This document shows, one piece after another, positions 24,638 to 33,640 of a stretch of DNA of 64,000 nt. The notes below the pieces were generated by a model. It was given only the letters and a program-made list of their open reading frames with translations. It was not told the DNA's origin and did no database searches. The translations under genes and the position numbers were made by a program. Source of the DNA: WHSW01 sp963767475 (GTDB lineage Bacteria; Actinomycetota; Thermoleophilia; Solirubrobacterales; 70-9); NCBI GenBank assembly GCA_963767475.1, contig CAVYEI010000005.1, positions 434,001 through 498,000 of the forward strand. The letters are read 5' to 3'. Position 1 is the stretch's first letter. Each line of letters begins with the position of its first letter.

Positions 24638-24731
24638 CGTAGCGAAGCTACGCATTCCTACGTATTGACTTCCCCCGGGCCCGTGGTCTACTCCGGGGGT
24701 CCATCGGAGTGGTCCAAGGAGAGGTGCAGGG
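24638..24731 (+). promoter_or_regulatory. Putative promoter and operator of the large exported protein gene
   Basis: A perfect dyad CGTAGC-GAA-GCTACG (24638-24652) and a TACGTA palindrome (24659-24664) precede TTGACT (24665-24670), a good -35. A -10 is weak (around TCTACT, 24687-24692). ACTCCG and CGGAGT in the leader can pair. The ribosome site AAGGAGAGG follows, then ATG 24732. The dyad could bind a regulator such as the LuxR protein encoded at 26786, which is inference. Confidence 0.4.
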
Positions 24732-26789
24732 ATGACGTCGCGTGCGAAGCGTGCTGGTTTGGCGGTCGTACTAGGGGCGTTGTTCGTGGTCGCGGCGGTC
24801 CCGGCCGCGCAGGCGCAGGGCCCGGCCTGCACGATCACCTGGGACGGGCAGGCGGGTAACCGCTGGTTCGACATGATCCCGAACGGCGCGGGACCGGAAG
24901 ACGACGTCTACAGCTGGAGCCCGGAGCGCTACCCGACCAACACCGATCACGCCTGCTTTCCCAGCGGGGCGAATGCGAACACCACCCAGGTGACGACGAA
25001 CACGCCCAGCGTAAGCAGCTTCACGATCTCCTCCGGTGCGAGCCTCACCGTCACCGACGTTCAGGTGCTCGCCTCCGAGAACTCGTTCAACGCCGGCACC
25101 CTGAACATGTCGGGCCCGGTGCCGCTGACGGTCCACGATGCCAACTCCGGCGACGGCGGCGAGGGGCTGACCAACACGGCCACCGGAACGATCAACTTCA
25201 CCTCCCAGGGAGCGGCGAACGGCCAGCTCGCGATCATCGTCGGCGAGCTGTTCACGAATCAGGGGACCGTCAACGTCAACGACCCCGAGGCAAGCATCCA
25301 ACGCGCCGGGGTCGGGTTCTCAGTCGACGCCGTCCACTCGAACCAGGGGACGATCAACATCTCCGCCGGCAACGCGCTGCGGTCGCTCAGCTCCAACGTC
25401 GTCAACGGCGGCGCGATCAGCGGCGCCGGCTCGATGAACATGAACCAGGGCCGCTTCGAAGCCGCCAGCGGTGGCTCGATCGCGGCCGCCACCGACGTCA
25501 ACATGACCAACTCGATCTTCGCCGGTGCTCCGGGCTCGACGGGGACCGGAAACGTCGACCTCGTCGGTCCCTTCGCCGGGCAGGGTCCGAGCACGCTCGA
25601 GGGCACCGTTCCCGCCGGAATCACCCTCGACGTCGACCAAACGACCCTGATCGCCCCGGCCGTGACCACCACCGTCAACGCCGGCAAGATCAACATCAAC
25701 GGCAGCGGATCGCAGCTACAGGTGCTTCCCAACGACGTCGGCACCAACTCGACCAGCAAGCTGACGAATGGACCCACGGGCACGATCGAGTTCACCGCGG
25801 ACAGTCCACCGGCGTCGGGCTTTCGCTTCATCACCGGCAACCTCGACAATCAAGGAACCCTCTTGGTCAATGACGCCGAGGCGAGCTTCCAGTCCCCGGG
25901 AGGTACCAGCACTCCGCCGAAGCTGACCAACACGGGGACGATCACGATCTCCAGCGGCAACGCGATGCGCGCGATCCAAAGCGCCGAGCTCATCAATGCG
26001 GGAACCGTGCAGGTGAGCGGGAGCCTCAATCCGCCCGGCTACACGCAGACGGCCGGCACCACGACCCTCGCCGCGGGCGGCGCCATCAACCTCTCGACCG
26101 GAGCGGTGACGCTCCAAGGCGGCACGCTGCGGGGTGCCGGCGGCATCACTGGCGGCGACCTGCAGAACACGGGCGGCACCGTGGCGCCAGGGACCTCTCC
26201 GGGCGCGCTCGCCCTCACCGACGACTACGTGCAGGGTGGCGGTGGAACGCTCGCGGTCGAGGTCCAGGGGGCGGCCCCCGGGACGGGCCACGACCAGCTC
26301 GTGGTCGGCGGTACGGCCTCCCTGGCAGGCACGCTGAGCGTGAACACCAGCGGGTTCGATCCCGCTACCGGCCAGACCTTCAAGGTGATCGACGCGCCGG
26401 CGCCCCCGGCGGCCCCGACCGTCAGCGGCACGTTCGCGACCGTGCAGGCGAGCGGCGGCAGGACCTACGCCGTCGCCTACAACCCGACCGACGTCACGCT
26501 GACGGCCGAAGCGCCGTCTGCGGCGCCGCCGGACGGCGACGGCGACGGCGTTCCCGACGCCTCCGACAACTGCCCGACCGAGGCCGGTCCGGCATCGAAT
26601 GGCGGTTGCCCGGTGGTCACACCGCCGCCGGTTGACGATGGAGCCTGCGAGGAAGCGAAGGAGAAGCTCGCCAAGGCGAAGAAGAAGCTGAAGAAGCTGA
26701 AGCAGAAGGACGCTTCGGCGCCCAAGATCAAGAAGGCGAAGGCGAAGGTCAAGAAGGCCAAGGACGCCGTCGAGGACGCCTGCGCCTAA
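24732..26789 (+). CDS. Large exported beta-helix-like protein with TSP3-type repeat and lysine-rich end
   Basis: 685 residues. The signal peptide is clear (AKRAGLAVVLGALFVVAAV, cut near AQAQG). Residues about 90-560 are Asn/Gly/Thr-rich with recurring LTNTGTITISSGNAMRA-type strands, the look of an autotransporter passenger or filamentous-haemagglutinin-like beta-helix. A GTLAVEVQGAAPGTGHDQL segment resembles the end domain of such helices. A DGDGDGVPDASDNCP calcium-type repeat follows (about 595-610), then a Cys-framed Lys-rich coiled stretch (CEEAKEKLAKAKKKLKKLK). No outer-membrane barrel is present. Probably a surface protein. Confidence 0.8.
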   Translation: MTSRAKRAGLAVVLGALFVVAAVPAAQAQGPACTITWDGQAGNRWFDMIPNGAGPEDDVYSWSPERYPTNTDHACFPSGANANTTQVTTNTPSVSSFTISSGASLTVTDVQVLASENSFNAGTLNMSGPVPLTVHDANSGDGGEGLTNTATGTINFTSQGAANGQLAIIVGELFTNQGTVNVNDPEASIQRAGVGFSVDAVHSNQGTINISAGNALRSLSSNVVNGGAISGAGSMNMNQGRFEAASGGSIAAATDVNMTNSIFAGAPGSTGTGNVDLVGPFAGQGPSTLEGTVPAGITLDVDQTTLIAPAVTTTVNAGKININGSGSQLQVLPNDVGTNSTSKLTNGPTGTIEFTADSPPASGFRFITGNLDNQGTLLVNDAEASFQSPGGTSTPPKLTNTGTITISSGNAMRAIQSAELINAGTVQVSGSLNPPGYTQTAGTTTLAAGGAINLSTGAVTLQGGTLRGAGGITGGDLQNTGGTVAPGTSPGALALTDDYVQGGGGTLAVEVQGAAPGTGHDQLVVGGTASLAGTLSVNTSGFDPATGQTFKVIDAPAPPAAPTVSGTFATVQASGGRTYAVAYNPTDVTLTAEAPSAAPPDGDGDGVPDASDNCPTEAGPASNGGCPVVTPPPVDDGACEEAKEKLAKAKKKLKKLKQKDASAPKIKKAKAKVKKAKDAVEDACA

Positions 26790-27877
26790 CGAGCGATCGA
26801 CCAGGCGGTCAGTACCGCCTGCGTTCGCGAGCTCGCCCCGAGCTTGCGGTAGGTGTTGGTGAGGTGCTTGGCGACCGTACGGGGGCTGATCGCCAACAGC
26901 GCCGCGATCTCGGCGTCGGGGTGTCCGAGCGCCACCAGCCTCAGGATCTCGGCTTCGCGGGGCGTCAGCCCGGCGGCCCTCAGGGTCGGGATCGAGACCG
27001 GCTCCGCGGTCGGCTCGACCAGGAGCGCGTCCGCATCGGCTTGGCGGCGTGCGGGGAGAAAGTGGAGCACGGCGCCGGAACCGTCCGGGCGTTCGATCGC
27101 AAGCGGCGGTCTCGCATCCACCGCCGCGGCGTTCGTCGGGATCGGCTGCGTGAGCCAGTCGCGCACCTGTGACGGGAGCAGGTTCGCGTCCGCGTCCAGC
27201 CCGAGCGCGCGCCGCGCCGGCTCGCTCACGAACGCGGGCCTCGGGCCAAGGCTCGAGCCGTCGAGCACGATCACGCCGGCGCCGTCGCGCGCCAGGCCAC
27301 GCTCGGTCGCCTCCAGCCGCCTGGCGAGCGCGGCGTAGCGCTCGACGGTGCGGTAGGCCTGGATCATCGGGCCGCGAACCAGATTGAGCAGCTGTCGATC
27401 GCGCTCGGTGAAGTCGCGCCGCCGGCCGTTGAGGGCGAAGCCGATGATCAGTTCCGGCGGCGTCGGGAGGCAGAAAACGATCTGGTACTCGATCCCCATC
27501 AGCGCGTACGCCTCTCGGTAGAGGTCGGTGCGATGCAGCTCCCGGCGTGTGATCAGATCCGACCACTTGTACGGGCGCCCGTCGCGCGTGCGTTGGTAGC
27601 GCGGGATCAACGGGTTCTGATGGCCGAGGCGAACGAAGATCTCGGCGGCGCCGTCGATCAACGAGCCGGGCGGGTCTTCGATCGCGATCATCGACTCTGC
27701 GCCGAAGTCGACCTCGTTGTAGGTGGCGATCTCACACGGAACGAGCTCGCGGAGCCCCGGGAGCACGCCGGCGCGAAAGTCGGCCGGTTGCTCGAGCGCG
27801 GCCAGCTCGGTGACGAAGCGAAGCATCGCCCGGACATCAGCGTCGCGAACCCCCTTCGCGGCGTCTGTTCCTCCCAT
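26786..27877 (-). CDS. LuxR-family transcriptional regulator with N-terminal sensor region
   Basis: 363 residues. The C-terminal 55 residues form a LuxR/GerE helix-turn-helix: LTPREAEILRLVALGHPDAE and IAALLAISPRTVAKHLTN, then YRKLGASSRTQAV. The N-terminal 250 residues have no receiver domain and no P-loop; a GAF-like sensor is possible (LVPCEIATYNEVDF, YQIVFCLPTPPELIIGFALN). It probably senses a small ligand in the cytoplasm. It is convergent with the exported protein gene (4-nt overlap). Start ATG 27877 is the only good choice; no strong ribosome site is seen. Confidence 0.88.
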   Translation of the reverse strand: MGGTDAAKGVRDADVRAMLRFVTELAALEQPADFRAGVLPGLRELVPCEIATYNEVDFGAESMIAIEDPPGSLIDGAAEIFVRLGHQNPLIPRYQRTRDGRPYKWSDLITRRELHRTDLYREAYALMGIEYQIVFCLPTPPELIIGFALNGRRRDFTERDRQLLNLVRGPMIQAYRTVERYAALARRLEATERGLARDGAGVIVLDGSSLGPRPAFVSEPARRALGLDADANLLPSQVRDWLTQPIPTNAAAVDARPPLAIERPDGSGAVLHFLPARRQADADALLVEPTAEPVSIPTLRAAGLTPREAEILRLVALGHPDAEIAALLAISPRTVAKHLTNTYRKLGASSRTQAVLTAWSIAR

Positions 27878-27897
27878 CCGGCGAGGGACGATAGCGG

Positions 27898-28284
27898 TCA
27901 GCCGGCGGTGGCTCGCTCGATCAGCTCTACCCGGTAATCGTCGGGGTCGCGGACGAAGCAGATCCGTGAGCCGCCCTCGCGCACCGAATAGGGCGGTCGC
28001 TCGGGTTCGATCCCGAGCGCGGCGAGACGCTCGAGCGCGTCGTCGAGGTCTTCCGTGGTCAGGGCGATGTGGCCGTAGCCGGTGCCGATCTCATACGGCT
28101 CGGTGCGCCCGTGGTTGAGCGTCAGCTCGAGCCGGGGGCCGTCGCCGGGGAGGCCGAGGAAGCAGTTGGTCGCGCTCTCGCCGACCGGGAAGCGGCGCAT
28201 CTCCTCGAACCCGAGCTTCTCGTAGAAGGCCACGGAGCGGTCGAGGTCGAGGACCCGATAGCAGGTATGGATCAGCTCGCTCAC
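27898..28284 (-). CDS. VOC-family enzyme, glyoxalase I-like
   Basis: 128 residues from GTG 28284. It has the two beta-alpha-beta-beta-beta modules of the VOC fold. Candidate metal ligands are His6 (IHTCYRVLDLDRSVAFYEK), Glu53 (RLELTLNHG), His72 (GYGHIALTTEDL) and Glu120 (DDYRVELIE), matching lactoylglutathione lyase. Actinobacteria use mycothiol in place of glutathione, so the true thiol is open. It detoxifies methylglyoxal if the assignment is right. Divergent from the FMN oxidase gene. Confidence 0.88.
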   Translation of the reverse strand: MSELIHTCYRVLDLDRSVAFYEKLGFEEMRRFPVGESATNCFLGLPGDGPRLELTLNHGRTEPYEIGTGYGHIALTTEDLDDALERLAALGIEPERPPYSVREGGSRICFVRDPDDYRVELIERATAG

Positions 28285-28325
28285 GGGAGCGCTCAGGGTA
28301 ACCAACGGCCGGTCAGCGGGCGCCA

Positions 28326-28331
28326 TATAGT
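28326..28331 (+). promoter_or_regulatory. Start-proximal -10 element of the FMN oxidase gene
   Basis: TATAGT lies 7 nt before GTG 28339, with no Shine-Dalgarno. This is the best -10 match of the leaderless-type set in the window. Confidence 0.5.
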
Positions 28332-28338
28332 CGCCGCC

Positions 28339-29424
28339 GTGCCTGAGCCCGTGCCGATCAACGTCGCCGACTACGAGCGGCTCGCCGCCGAGCGTCTGGA
28401 GCCCGGCGTGCACGGCTACTTCGCCGGCGGCGCCGGAGATGAGCGCACCCTGCGCGACAACGTCGCCGCGTTCAGCCGCCACACGCTGCATCCGCGGGTG
28501 CTCGTCGACGTCGGCGATGTGACCACAGAGACGACGGTGCTCGGGACAGAGGTCTCGATGCCGGTAGTGGTGGCGCCGGTCGCCTTTCAGCGCCTCGTCG
28601 ATCCCGATGGCGAGGTGGCGATGGCGCGCGCGGCGGCGGCCGCCGGCACGATCATGACCCTGTCGACGATCGCGACCTCGCACCCGGCTGAGATCGCCGC
28701 CGAGGCGCCGGCGGCCCCGCGCTGGTTTCAGCTCTACTGCTTTCGCGACCACGGGGTCACCGACGCGCTGATCGCGGAGGCGGTCGAGTCCGGGTTCGAC
28801 GCGATCGCGCTGACCGTGGACGCGCCCCGCGCCGGGCGCCGCGAGCGCGACCTTCGCACCGGGTTCGAGGTCCCGGCCGACGTCACCGCACCCGCGGTCG
28901 CCGCCGCCGTCGGCTCCGACCGGCCGATGTCGCCTCAGGAGGTGTTCGCGCTCGTCGATCCGACCCTGAGCTGGGAGAGCCTCGAGGCGCTCGCTGCCGG
29001 CTGCGCGCTGCCGATCATGCTCAAGGGGGTGCAGACCGGCGCCGACGCGGCGCTCGCGGTCGAGCACGGGGCGGCGGCGGTGATCGTCTCCAACCATGGC
29101 GGCCGCCAGCTCGACGGCGTCCCGGCGACGCTCGACATCCTGCCCGAGGTCATCGACGCGGTCGCCGGGCGGGTCGAGGTGCTGATGGATGGCGGGATCC
29201 GGCGCGGGACCGACGTGGTCACCGCCGTGGCGCTCGGCGCGCGGGCGGTGCTCGCCGGCAGGGCGCCGCTCTGGGGCCTCGCCGCGGGGGGCGAGGCCGG
29301 CGCTCGCGACGTGCTCGAGATCCTGCGCGCGGAGGTCGAGCTGGCGCTTGTGTTGCTCGGCTGCGCCTCGCCTGCGGATCTCGGCCCTGAGCACGTCCGG
29401 GCCGCGCCTAGACTCGGGATCTAA
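28339..29424 (+). CDS. FMN-dependent alpha-hydroxyacid oxidase/dehydrogenase
   Basis: 361 residues from GTG 28339. The frame is open further upstream but the family starts near PVPINVADYERLAAERL. It is a TIM barrel with FMN and substrate motifs: AGGAGDERTLRDN, MPVVVAPVAFQRL, WFQLYCF, LTVDAPRAGRRERD, the catalytic SNHGGRQLDGVPAT (His and Arg) and MDGGIRRGTDV. It belongs to the lactate oxidase/glycolate oxidase family and oxidises an L-2-hydroxy acid, reducing O2 or a quinone. Next to a glyoxalase-like gene, lactate is a reasonable substrate. Its stop overlaps the next ATG by one base. Confidence 0.92.
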   Translation: MPEPVPINVADYERLAAERLEPGVHGYFAGGAGDERTLRDNVAAFSRHTLHPRVLVDVGDVTTETTVLGTEVSMPVVVAPVAFQRLVDPDGEVAMARAAAAAGTIMTLSTIATSHPAEIAAEAPAAPRWFQLYCFRDHGVTDALIAEAVESGFDAIALTVDAPRAGRRERDLRTGFEVPADVTAPAVAAAVGSDRPMSPQEVFALVDPTLSWESLEALAAGCALPIMLKGVQTGADAALAVEHGAAAVIVSNHGGRQLDGVPATLDILPEVIDAVAGRVEVLMDGGIRRGTDVVTAVALGARAVLAGRAPLWGLAAGGEAGARDVLEILRAEVELALVLLGCASPADLGPEHVRAAPRLGI

Positions 29425-31352
29425 TGGCTGAGAGGCACCCACGCGAGGCGGCGCTGCGACGCGTCCACGGTTCCGGCGCGCTGTTCGCCGCGGCCTACGG
29501 AAACGTCGGCTCGTCGATCTACTACGCGCTCGGTCTGGTTGCCTTCTACGCGCTCGGGCTGACGCCGGTCACCTTTGTCATCGCCGGCGTGATCTTCGCC
29601 TTCACCGCGGCCACCTACGTCGAGGCGACGGTGCTCTACCCGGAGGCGGGGGGCTCCTCGAGCTTCGCCCGCCGGGCGTTCAACGAGTTCGCGTCCTTCC
29701 TCGCCGGATGGGCGCAGATGCTCACCTACATCGTCACGATCGCGATCTCCGCCTTCTTCGTCCCCCACTACCTGGCGGTGTTCTGGGAGCCGCTCGGCCA
29801 CGGGCCCGGCGACGTCTTCTTCGGCATCGGCCTGGTCGCCCTGCTGGCGCTGCTCAACATCAAGGGCACGGAGGAGTCGGCGCGGCTCAACCTGGTGCTC
29901 GCGGTCGCCGACCTGCTGACCCAGATCGTGCTCGTCGGGATCGGCCTCGTGCTCGTCTTCAACGCGGATCTGCTCGTCAACCAGATCGATCTCGGCAGCG
30001 CCCCGACCTGGGGCGACTTCGCGCTCGGGATCGCCGTCGGCATGGTCGCCTATACCGGGATCGAGACGATCTCGAACATGTCGGAGGAGGCACGCGAGTC
30101 CTGGCGTACCGTCCCCCGAGGCACCGGGCTGGTGGTGCTCGCGGTGGTCGGCCTCTACGCGCTGCTGCCGATGATCGCGCTCTCGGCGATGCCTGTGGTC
30201 CCCGACGGAAGCGGCGGTTTCACCACCGAGCTGGCGACGACCTTCAAGGACGACCCGGTGCTGGGGATCGTCGAGAACATCGGCCTCAGCTCCGGGCTCA
30301 CCGATGTCCTGCGCGTCTACGTCGGCATCCTCGCCGCGGTGATCCTGCTGATCGCCACCAACGCCGCCCTGATCGGGATTTCGCGACTGACCTTCTCCAT
30401 GGGTCAGCACCGCCAGCTGCCCGAGATGCTGCGCTCGATCCACCCCAGGTTCAAGACCCCCTACATCGCGATCATCGTCTTCTCGATCGTCGCGATCGTC
30501 GTCATGGCACCCGGCGAGACCAACTTCCTGGGGACGATCTACGCCTTCGGGGCGACGCTCTCGTTCACCGTCGCCCACATCTCGCTGATCAAGCTGCGCC
30601 GGCTGCGACCGCTCGCCGAGCGCCCGCTGACCCCAGACGGGAAGCCGATGTGGCGCTCGCCGGGCAACCTCAGGATCGCCGGGTTCGACGTTCCGGTTCT
30701 GGCCGTGCTCGGCGGGATCGGGACCTTCGGCGCCTTCGTCGTCGCGATGGTGCTCGACCCGGTGGTGCTCGCAACCGGCGGTGGATGGATGATCGCCGGG
30801 ACGCTGCTCTACGTCGCCTACCGGCGCTACAAGCAGCTGCCACTGACGGAGACCGTGACGGTCGACGCGCTGACGCCGCTCGGGGTCGAGGAGGTCGAGT
30901 ACCGCAGCGTCCTGGTCGCCTTCGCTGACGACGATCCCTTCTCCGAGGAAGCGGTGGTGACGGCGAAGGCGCTCGCCGCCCGCCGCCGGCGCGCGATTCA
31001 CGTGCTCTCGCTGGTGACCGTGCCCGCCAATCTCCCCCTCGACGCGGAGCTCAACGGGGGCGAGGTCGCGGCCCGGAGCAAGGTCGAGCAGGCGAAGCTG
31101 ATCTGCGGCCGGCGGGTCAGCGGCTCGGTCGAGCACGTGCGCCTGGGGCAGGCCGGCAACGCGATCGTCGAGGAGGCGAAGGCGATCAACGCGGCGGCGA
31201 TCGTGATGCAGTTGCGCTATCGGGGGGGCGCCCCGCTTTACGGCAAGACCCTGCAGACGGTTCTCGCCAAGCGTCCGTGCAGGGTGATCATCTCGGCGCA
31301 TCCGGGCGAATCGTCCGACGGCTCGCCCGTCGGCGCAAGGGTCCTACCGTGA
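29424..31352 (+). CDS. APC-superfamily transporter with C-terminal UspA-like domain
   Basis: 642 residues. Twelve membrane helices fill about residues 15-470, including the helix-1 break AAYGNVGSSIYYALGLVAF that is typical of the APC fold, and LNIKGTEESARLNLV. A soluble UspA-like domain follows (about 495-625: YRSVLVAFADDDPF... AIVMQLRYRGG... CRVIISAHPG). It resembles actinobacterial permeases annotated as amino-acid transporters and, in layout, KimA-type K+ importers. Two TrkA proteins follow in the same gene run, so K+ is a plausible substrate. Linked to the next gene by a GTGA overlap. Confidence 0.85.
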   Translation: MAERHPREAALRRVHGSGALFAAAYGNVGSSIYYALGLVAFYALGLTPVTFVIAGVIFAFTAATYVEATVLYPEAGGSSSFARRAFNEFASFLAGWAQMLTYIVTIAISAFFVPHYLAVFWEPLGHGPGDVFFGIGLVALLALLNIKGTEESARLNLVLAVADLLTQIVLVGIGLVLVFNADLLVNQIDLGSAPTWGDFALGIAVGMVAYTGIETISNMSEEARESWRTVPRGTGLVVLAVVGLYALLPMIALSAMPVVPDGSGGFTTELATTFKDDPVLGIVENIGLSSGLTDVLRVYVGILAAVILLIATNAALIGISRLTFSMGQHRQLPEMLRSIHPRFKTPYIAIIVFSIVAIVVMAPGETNFLGTIYAFGATLSFTVAHISLIKLRRLRPLAERPLTPDGKPMWRSPGNLRIAGFDVPVLAVLGGIGTFGAFVVAMVLDPVVLATGGGWMIAGTLLYVAYRRYKQLPLTETVTVDALTPLGVEEVEYRSVLVAFADDDPFSEEAVVTAKALAARRRRAIHVLSLVTVPANLPLDAELNGGEVAARSKVEQAKLICGRRVSGSVEHVRLGQAGNAIVEEAKAINAAAIVMQLRYRGGAPLYGKTLQTVLAKRPCRVIISAHPGESSDGSPVGARVLP

Positions 31353-31558
31353 CCCCGCAACCGGCGCCGGACGAGGTCTACCGCGCGGTCACGCGGGTGT
31401 TCGCGACGATCATCACCTGCTTCGGGATCGTGATCATCGTCGTCACGCTCGCGAACGGGGGCGGTGTCTCGGCCGGCGGGATCTGGATCGGGCTGATCTT
31501 CACCGGCCTCGGCCTCGGCCGGCTCTATCTGGCGATGCGACGGGGAAACGATGATTGA
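31349..31558 (+). CDS. 69-residue two-span membrane protein
   Basis: Starts at GTG 31349, overlapping the stop of the first permease, and its end overlaps the second permease start by 8 nt. It has two hydrophobic segments (VFATIITCFGIVIIVVTLA and GGIWIGLIFTGLGLGRLYLA) with short charged ends. Being wedged between two paralogous transporters with overlapping frames, it is probably co-translated and could be a small subunit. No family is recognised. Confidence 0.75.
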   Translation: MTPQPAPDEVYRAVTRVFATIITCFGIVIIVVTLANGGGVSAGGIWIGLIFTGLGLGRLYLAMRRGNDD

Positions 31559-33599
31559 CCCGTTCAAACCGAGCACCAAGCGGTCGCCGCTGACCAACCG
31601 CTGGCTCGGCGTTCCGCTGCTGTTCGCGGTCGCCTTCTCGGCGGTCGGGTTCTCGCTCTACTTCTCGCTCGGCCTCGTAGCGGAGCGCGGACTGGGGCTG
31701 ACGCCGCTGATCCTGCTTGGGGTCGGGGTCGTCTTTTTGCTCAACACGCTCACCTATGTCGAGGGCGAGGGGATGCTGCCCGAACGTGGCGGCTCCGCGA
31801 CCTTCGCCCGCTACGCGTTCGGCAACGAGCTGATCAGCTTCATCGCCGGTTGGGCGATCCTGATCGACTACGTGATCGTCGTCGGGCTCGCGGCACTCTC
31901 GGTGCCGCATTACCTGACCCCGATCTGGTCCGGGTTCTCCGACACCGGCCCGGAGATCGTCACCGGTGCGCTGGTGATCGCGCTGACCGCCGCGCTGACG
32001 ATCCGCGGCGTCACCGGCGCCGGACGCCAGCGGTTCCTGGGCGTGATCTCGATCGCCGGGGTCGGGCTGCTGCTGGCGGTGATCGTGGTCGGCCTCGTGA
32101 CCTCGTTCGATTTCGACGTGCTCACCACCCAGCTCAACCCGTTTGATCCGATCGGCAACCCGGAGACCGACGAGCTGATTTACGCGGGCGTACTGGCGAC
32201 GGTCGCCTTCGCCGGGATCGAGGCCGCGGCGAACCTGGCCCCGGACATCCGCAGCGCGCCGATCGACCTGCGCAAGCTGGTCGTCGCCGCGGCGGTGCTC
32301 GTGCCGCTGATCTACGTCGGCGTCGCCACCGTCGCCCTGATGGCGCTGCCGGTGATGGAGACGCCGAGCGGGCCGGAGACCGCGCTCGGCACCACCTACC
32401 TCGAGAACCCGGTGCTCGGCGTGGTCGAGAGCTTCGAGCCGGGGTGGGTCTCGAGCGTGATGCAGGTCGGGGTCGTGATGATCGTCCCCGCGGCGCTGTT
32501 CTGGGCCGCGAACACAGCGATGCTCGGGCTCTCGCGCCACGTCTACGTGCTCGCCACGAACCGCCAGATCCCGAGCTGGCTCGGCAAGCTCAATCGCCGC
32601 TTCCAGACCCCGCACGTGGCGATCGTCGCGGCGGCGGTGGCGGCGATCGGCTTGATCGTTCCCGCCGACATCGCCCTGCTCGGCGGATTGTTCGCCTTCG
32701 GGGCGACGATCGCGTTCACGATCGCGCACCTCTCCGTGATCCGCCTGCGGATCACCGAACCCGATCGCCCGCGGCCGTTCCGGATCCCCTATGACGTCCG
32801 CATGTTCGGCGCCCTGGTGCCGCTGCCGACGGTGATCGCCGCGGTGCTCACCGCGCTCGCCTGGGTCAGCGTGATCGTCTACCACGACACCGCGCGCTGG
32901 GTCGGCGGCGCCTGGATGGCATTCGGCCTGGTCGGCTACGTGATCTATCGCAAGGGGGTGGAGGGGACGACGCTGAGCGAGCGGCTCGAGGTGCCGGCCA
33001 AGGCGCTGGTCAAGGACGTCGGCGAGGTCGAGTACGGCGACATCCTCCTGCCCGTGTTCGGAACCAAGCTCGACGACGACATCGTCGGCACCGCCGGCCG
33101 GCTCGCGCTCGCCGCCGACCGGCCCGGCGACGCGCTGGCCCCGCGGCTCGAGGTCATCTACGTGATCGACCTGCCGTTGACCGTGCCCCTGGACGCGCCG
33201 CCGCCGCCAGAGCGCGCCAAGGCCGCCAACGCGGCGCTCGAACGCGCCCAGCAGGTGGGAGAGGAGTACGAGACGGTGGAGGTGCACCCCTCGGTGATCC
33301 GCGCCCGCTCGGTCGGCGCCGGGATCGTCGAGGCGGCTCGCGACCGCGGGGTCGAGGTGATCGTCATGGGGGCCGAGCCGCCGTCGAGGATTCTCGGCGG
33401 GGCGATTCTCGGCGGGCTCGGCGGCTCGCGCCCGGCCGAGATCGGGCCGGTGACCGAGTACGTGCTGCGAAAGGCGCCCTGCCGGGTGCTGGTTACGGCT
33501 CCTCGCGGCGACGGCTCACAGCGCGCGAGGGCGGCCTCGGCCGAGTCGGCGCCCGAGCGCGCGATCGGCCGCGAGGAAGCGCTTCCGATGCCTGAATAG
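31551..33599 (+). CDS. Second APC-superfamily transporter with C-terminal UspA-like domain
   Basis: 682 residues from ATG 31551. It is a divergent paralogue of the permease two genes upstream: the same 12-helix plan, helix-1 AFSAVGFSLYFSLGLVAERGL, TYVEGEGMLPERGGSATFARYAF, then a soluble tail. The tail (about 505-655) is UspA-like (ILLPVFGTKLDDDIVGTA, AARDRGVEVIVMGAEPP, ILGGAILGG, LRKAPCRVLVTAP) and keeps a Gly-rich nucleotide-loop-like part that the first permease lacks. The last 25 residues are acidic/Ala-rich. A TrkA gene follows after 41 nt. Confidence 0.85.
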   Translation: MIDPFKPSTKRSPLTNRWLGVPLLFAVAFSAVGFSLYFSLGLVAERGLGLTPLILLGVGVVFLLNTLTYVEGEGMLPERGGSATFARYAFGNELISFIAGWAILIDYVIVVGLAALSVPHYLTPIWSGFSDTGPEIVTGALVIALTAALTIRGVTGAGRQRFLGVISIAGVGLLLAVIVVGLVTSFDFDVLTTQLNPFDPIGNPETDELIYAGVLATVAFAGIEAAANLAPDIRSAPIDLRKLVVAAAVLVPLIYVGVATVALMALPVMETPSGPETALGTTYLENPVLGVVESFEPGWVSSVMQVGVVMIVPAALFWAANTAMLGLSRHVYVLATNRQIPSWLGKLNRRFQTPHVAIVAAAVAAIGLIVPADIALLGGLFAFGATIAFTIAHLSVIRLRITEPDRPRPFRIPYDVRMFGALVPLPTVIAAVLTALAWVSVIVYHDTARWVGGAWMAFGLVGYVIYRKGVEGTTLSERLEVPAKALVKDVGEVEYGDILLPVFGTKLDDDIVGTAGRLALAADRPGDALAPRLEVIYVIDLPLTVPLDAPPPPERAKAANAALERAQQVGEEYETVEVHPSVIRARSVGAGIVEAARDRGVEVIVMGAEPPSRILGGAILGGLGGSRPAEIGPVTEYVLRKAPCRVLVTAPRGDGSQRARAASAESAPERAIGREEALPMPE

Positions 33600-33627
33600 G
33601 CACGGGCGGGCCCTCGGCCCGGAGCAC

Positions 33628-33633
33628 TAGTAT
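33628..33633 (+). promoter_or_regulatory. Start-proximal -10 element of the first TrkA gene
   Basis: TAGTAT lies 7 nt before ATG 33641 with no Shine-Dalgarno, so the TrkA pair may have its own leaderless promoter apart from the permeases. Confidence 0.45.
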
Positions 33634-33640
33634 CAGCCAC

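Noticed and set aside
27898..29442. A 514-residue minus-strand protein extending upstream of the VOC enzyme
   Set aside because: Only the last 128 codons look like protein; the rest is antisense to the FMN oxidase. GTG 28284 gives a complete VOC domain.
29421..31301. Long minus-strand frame (626 codons) opposite the first APC permease, and similar long frames at 31500-33287 and 33158-34720
   Set aside because: They are Arg/His/Asp-rich shadows caused by GC-rich third positions of real genes; they lack domains, signal peptides and ribosome sites, while the plus-strand frames are clear transporters and TrkA proteins.
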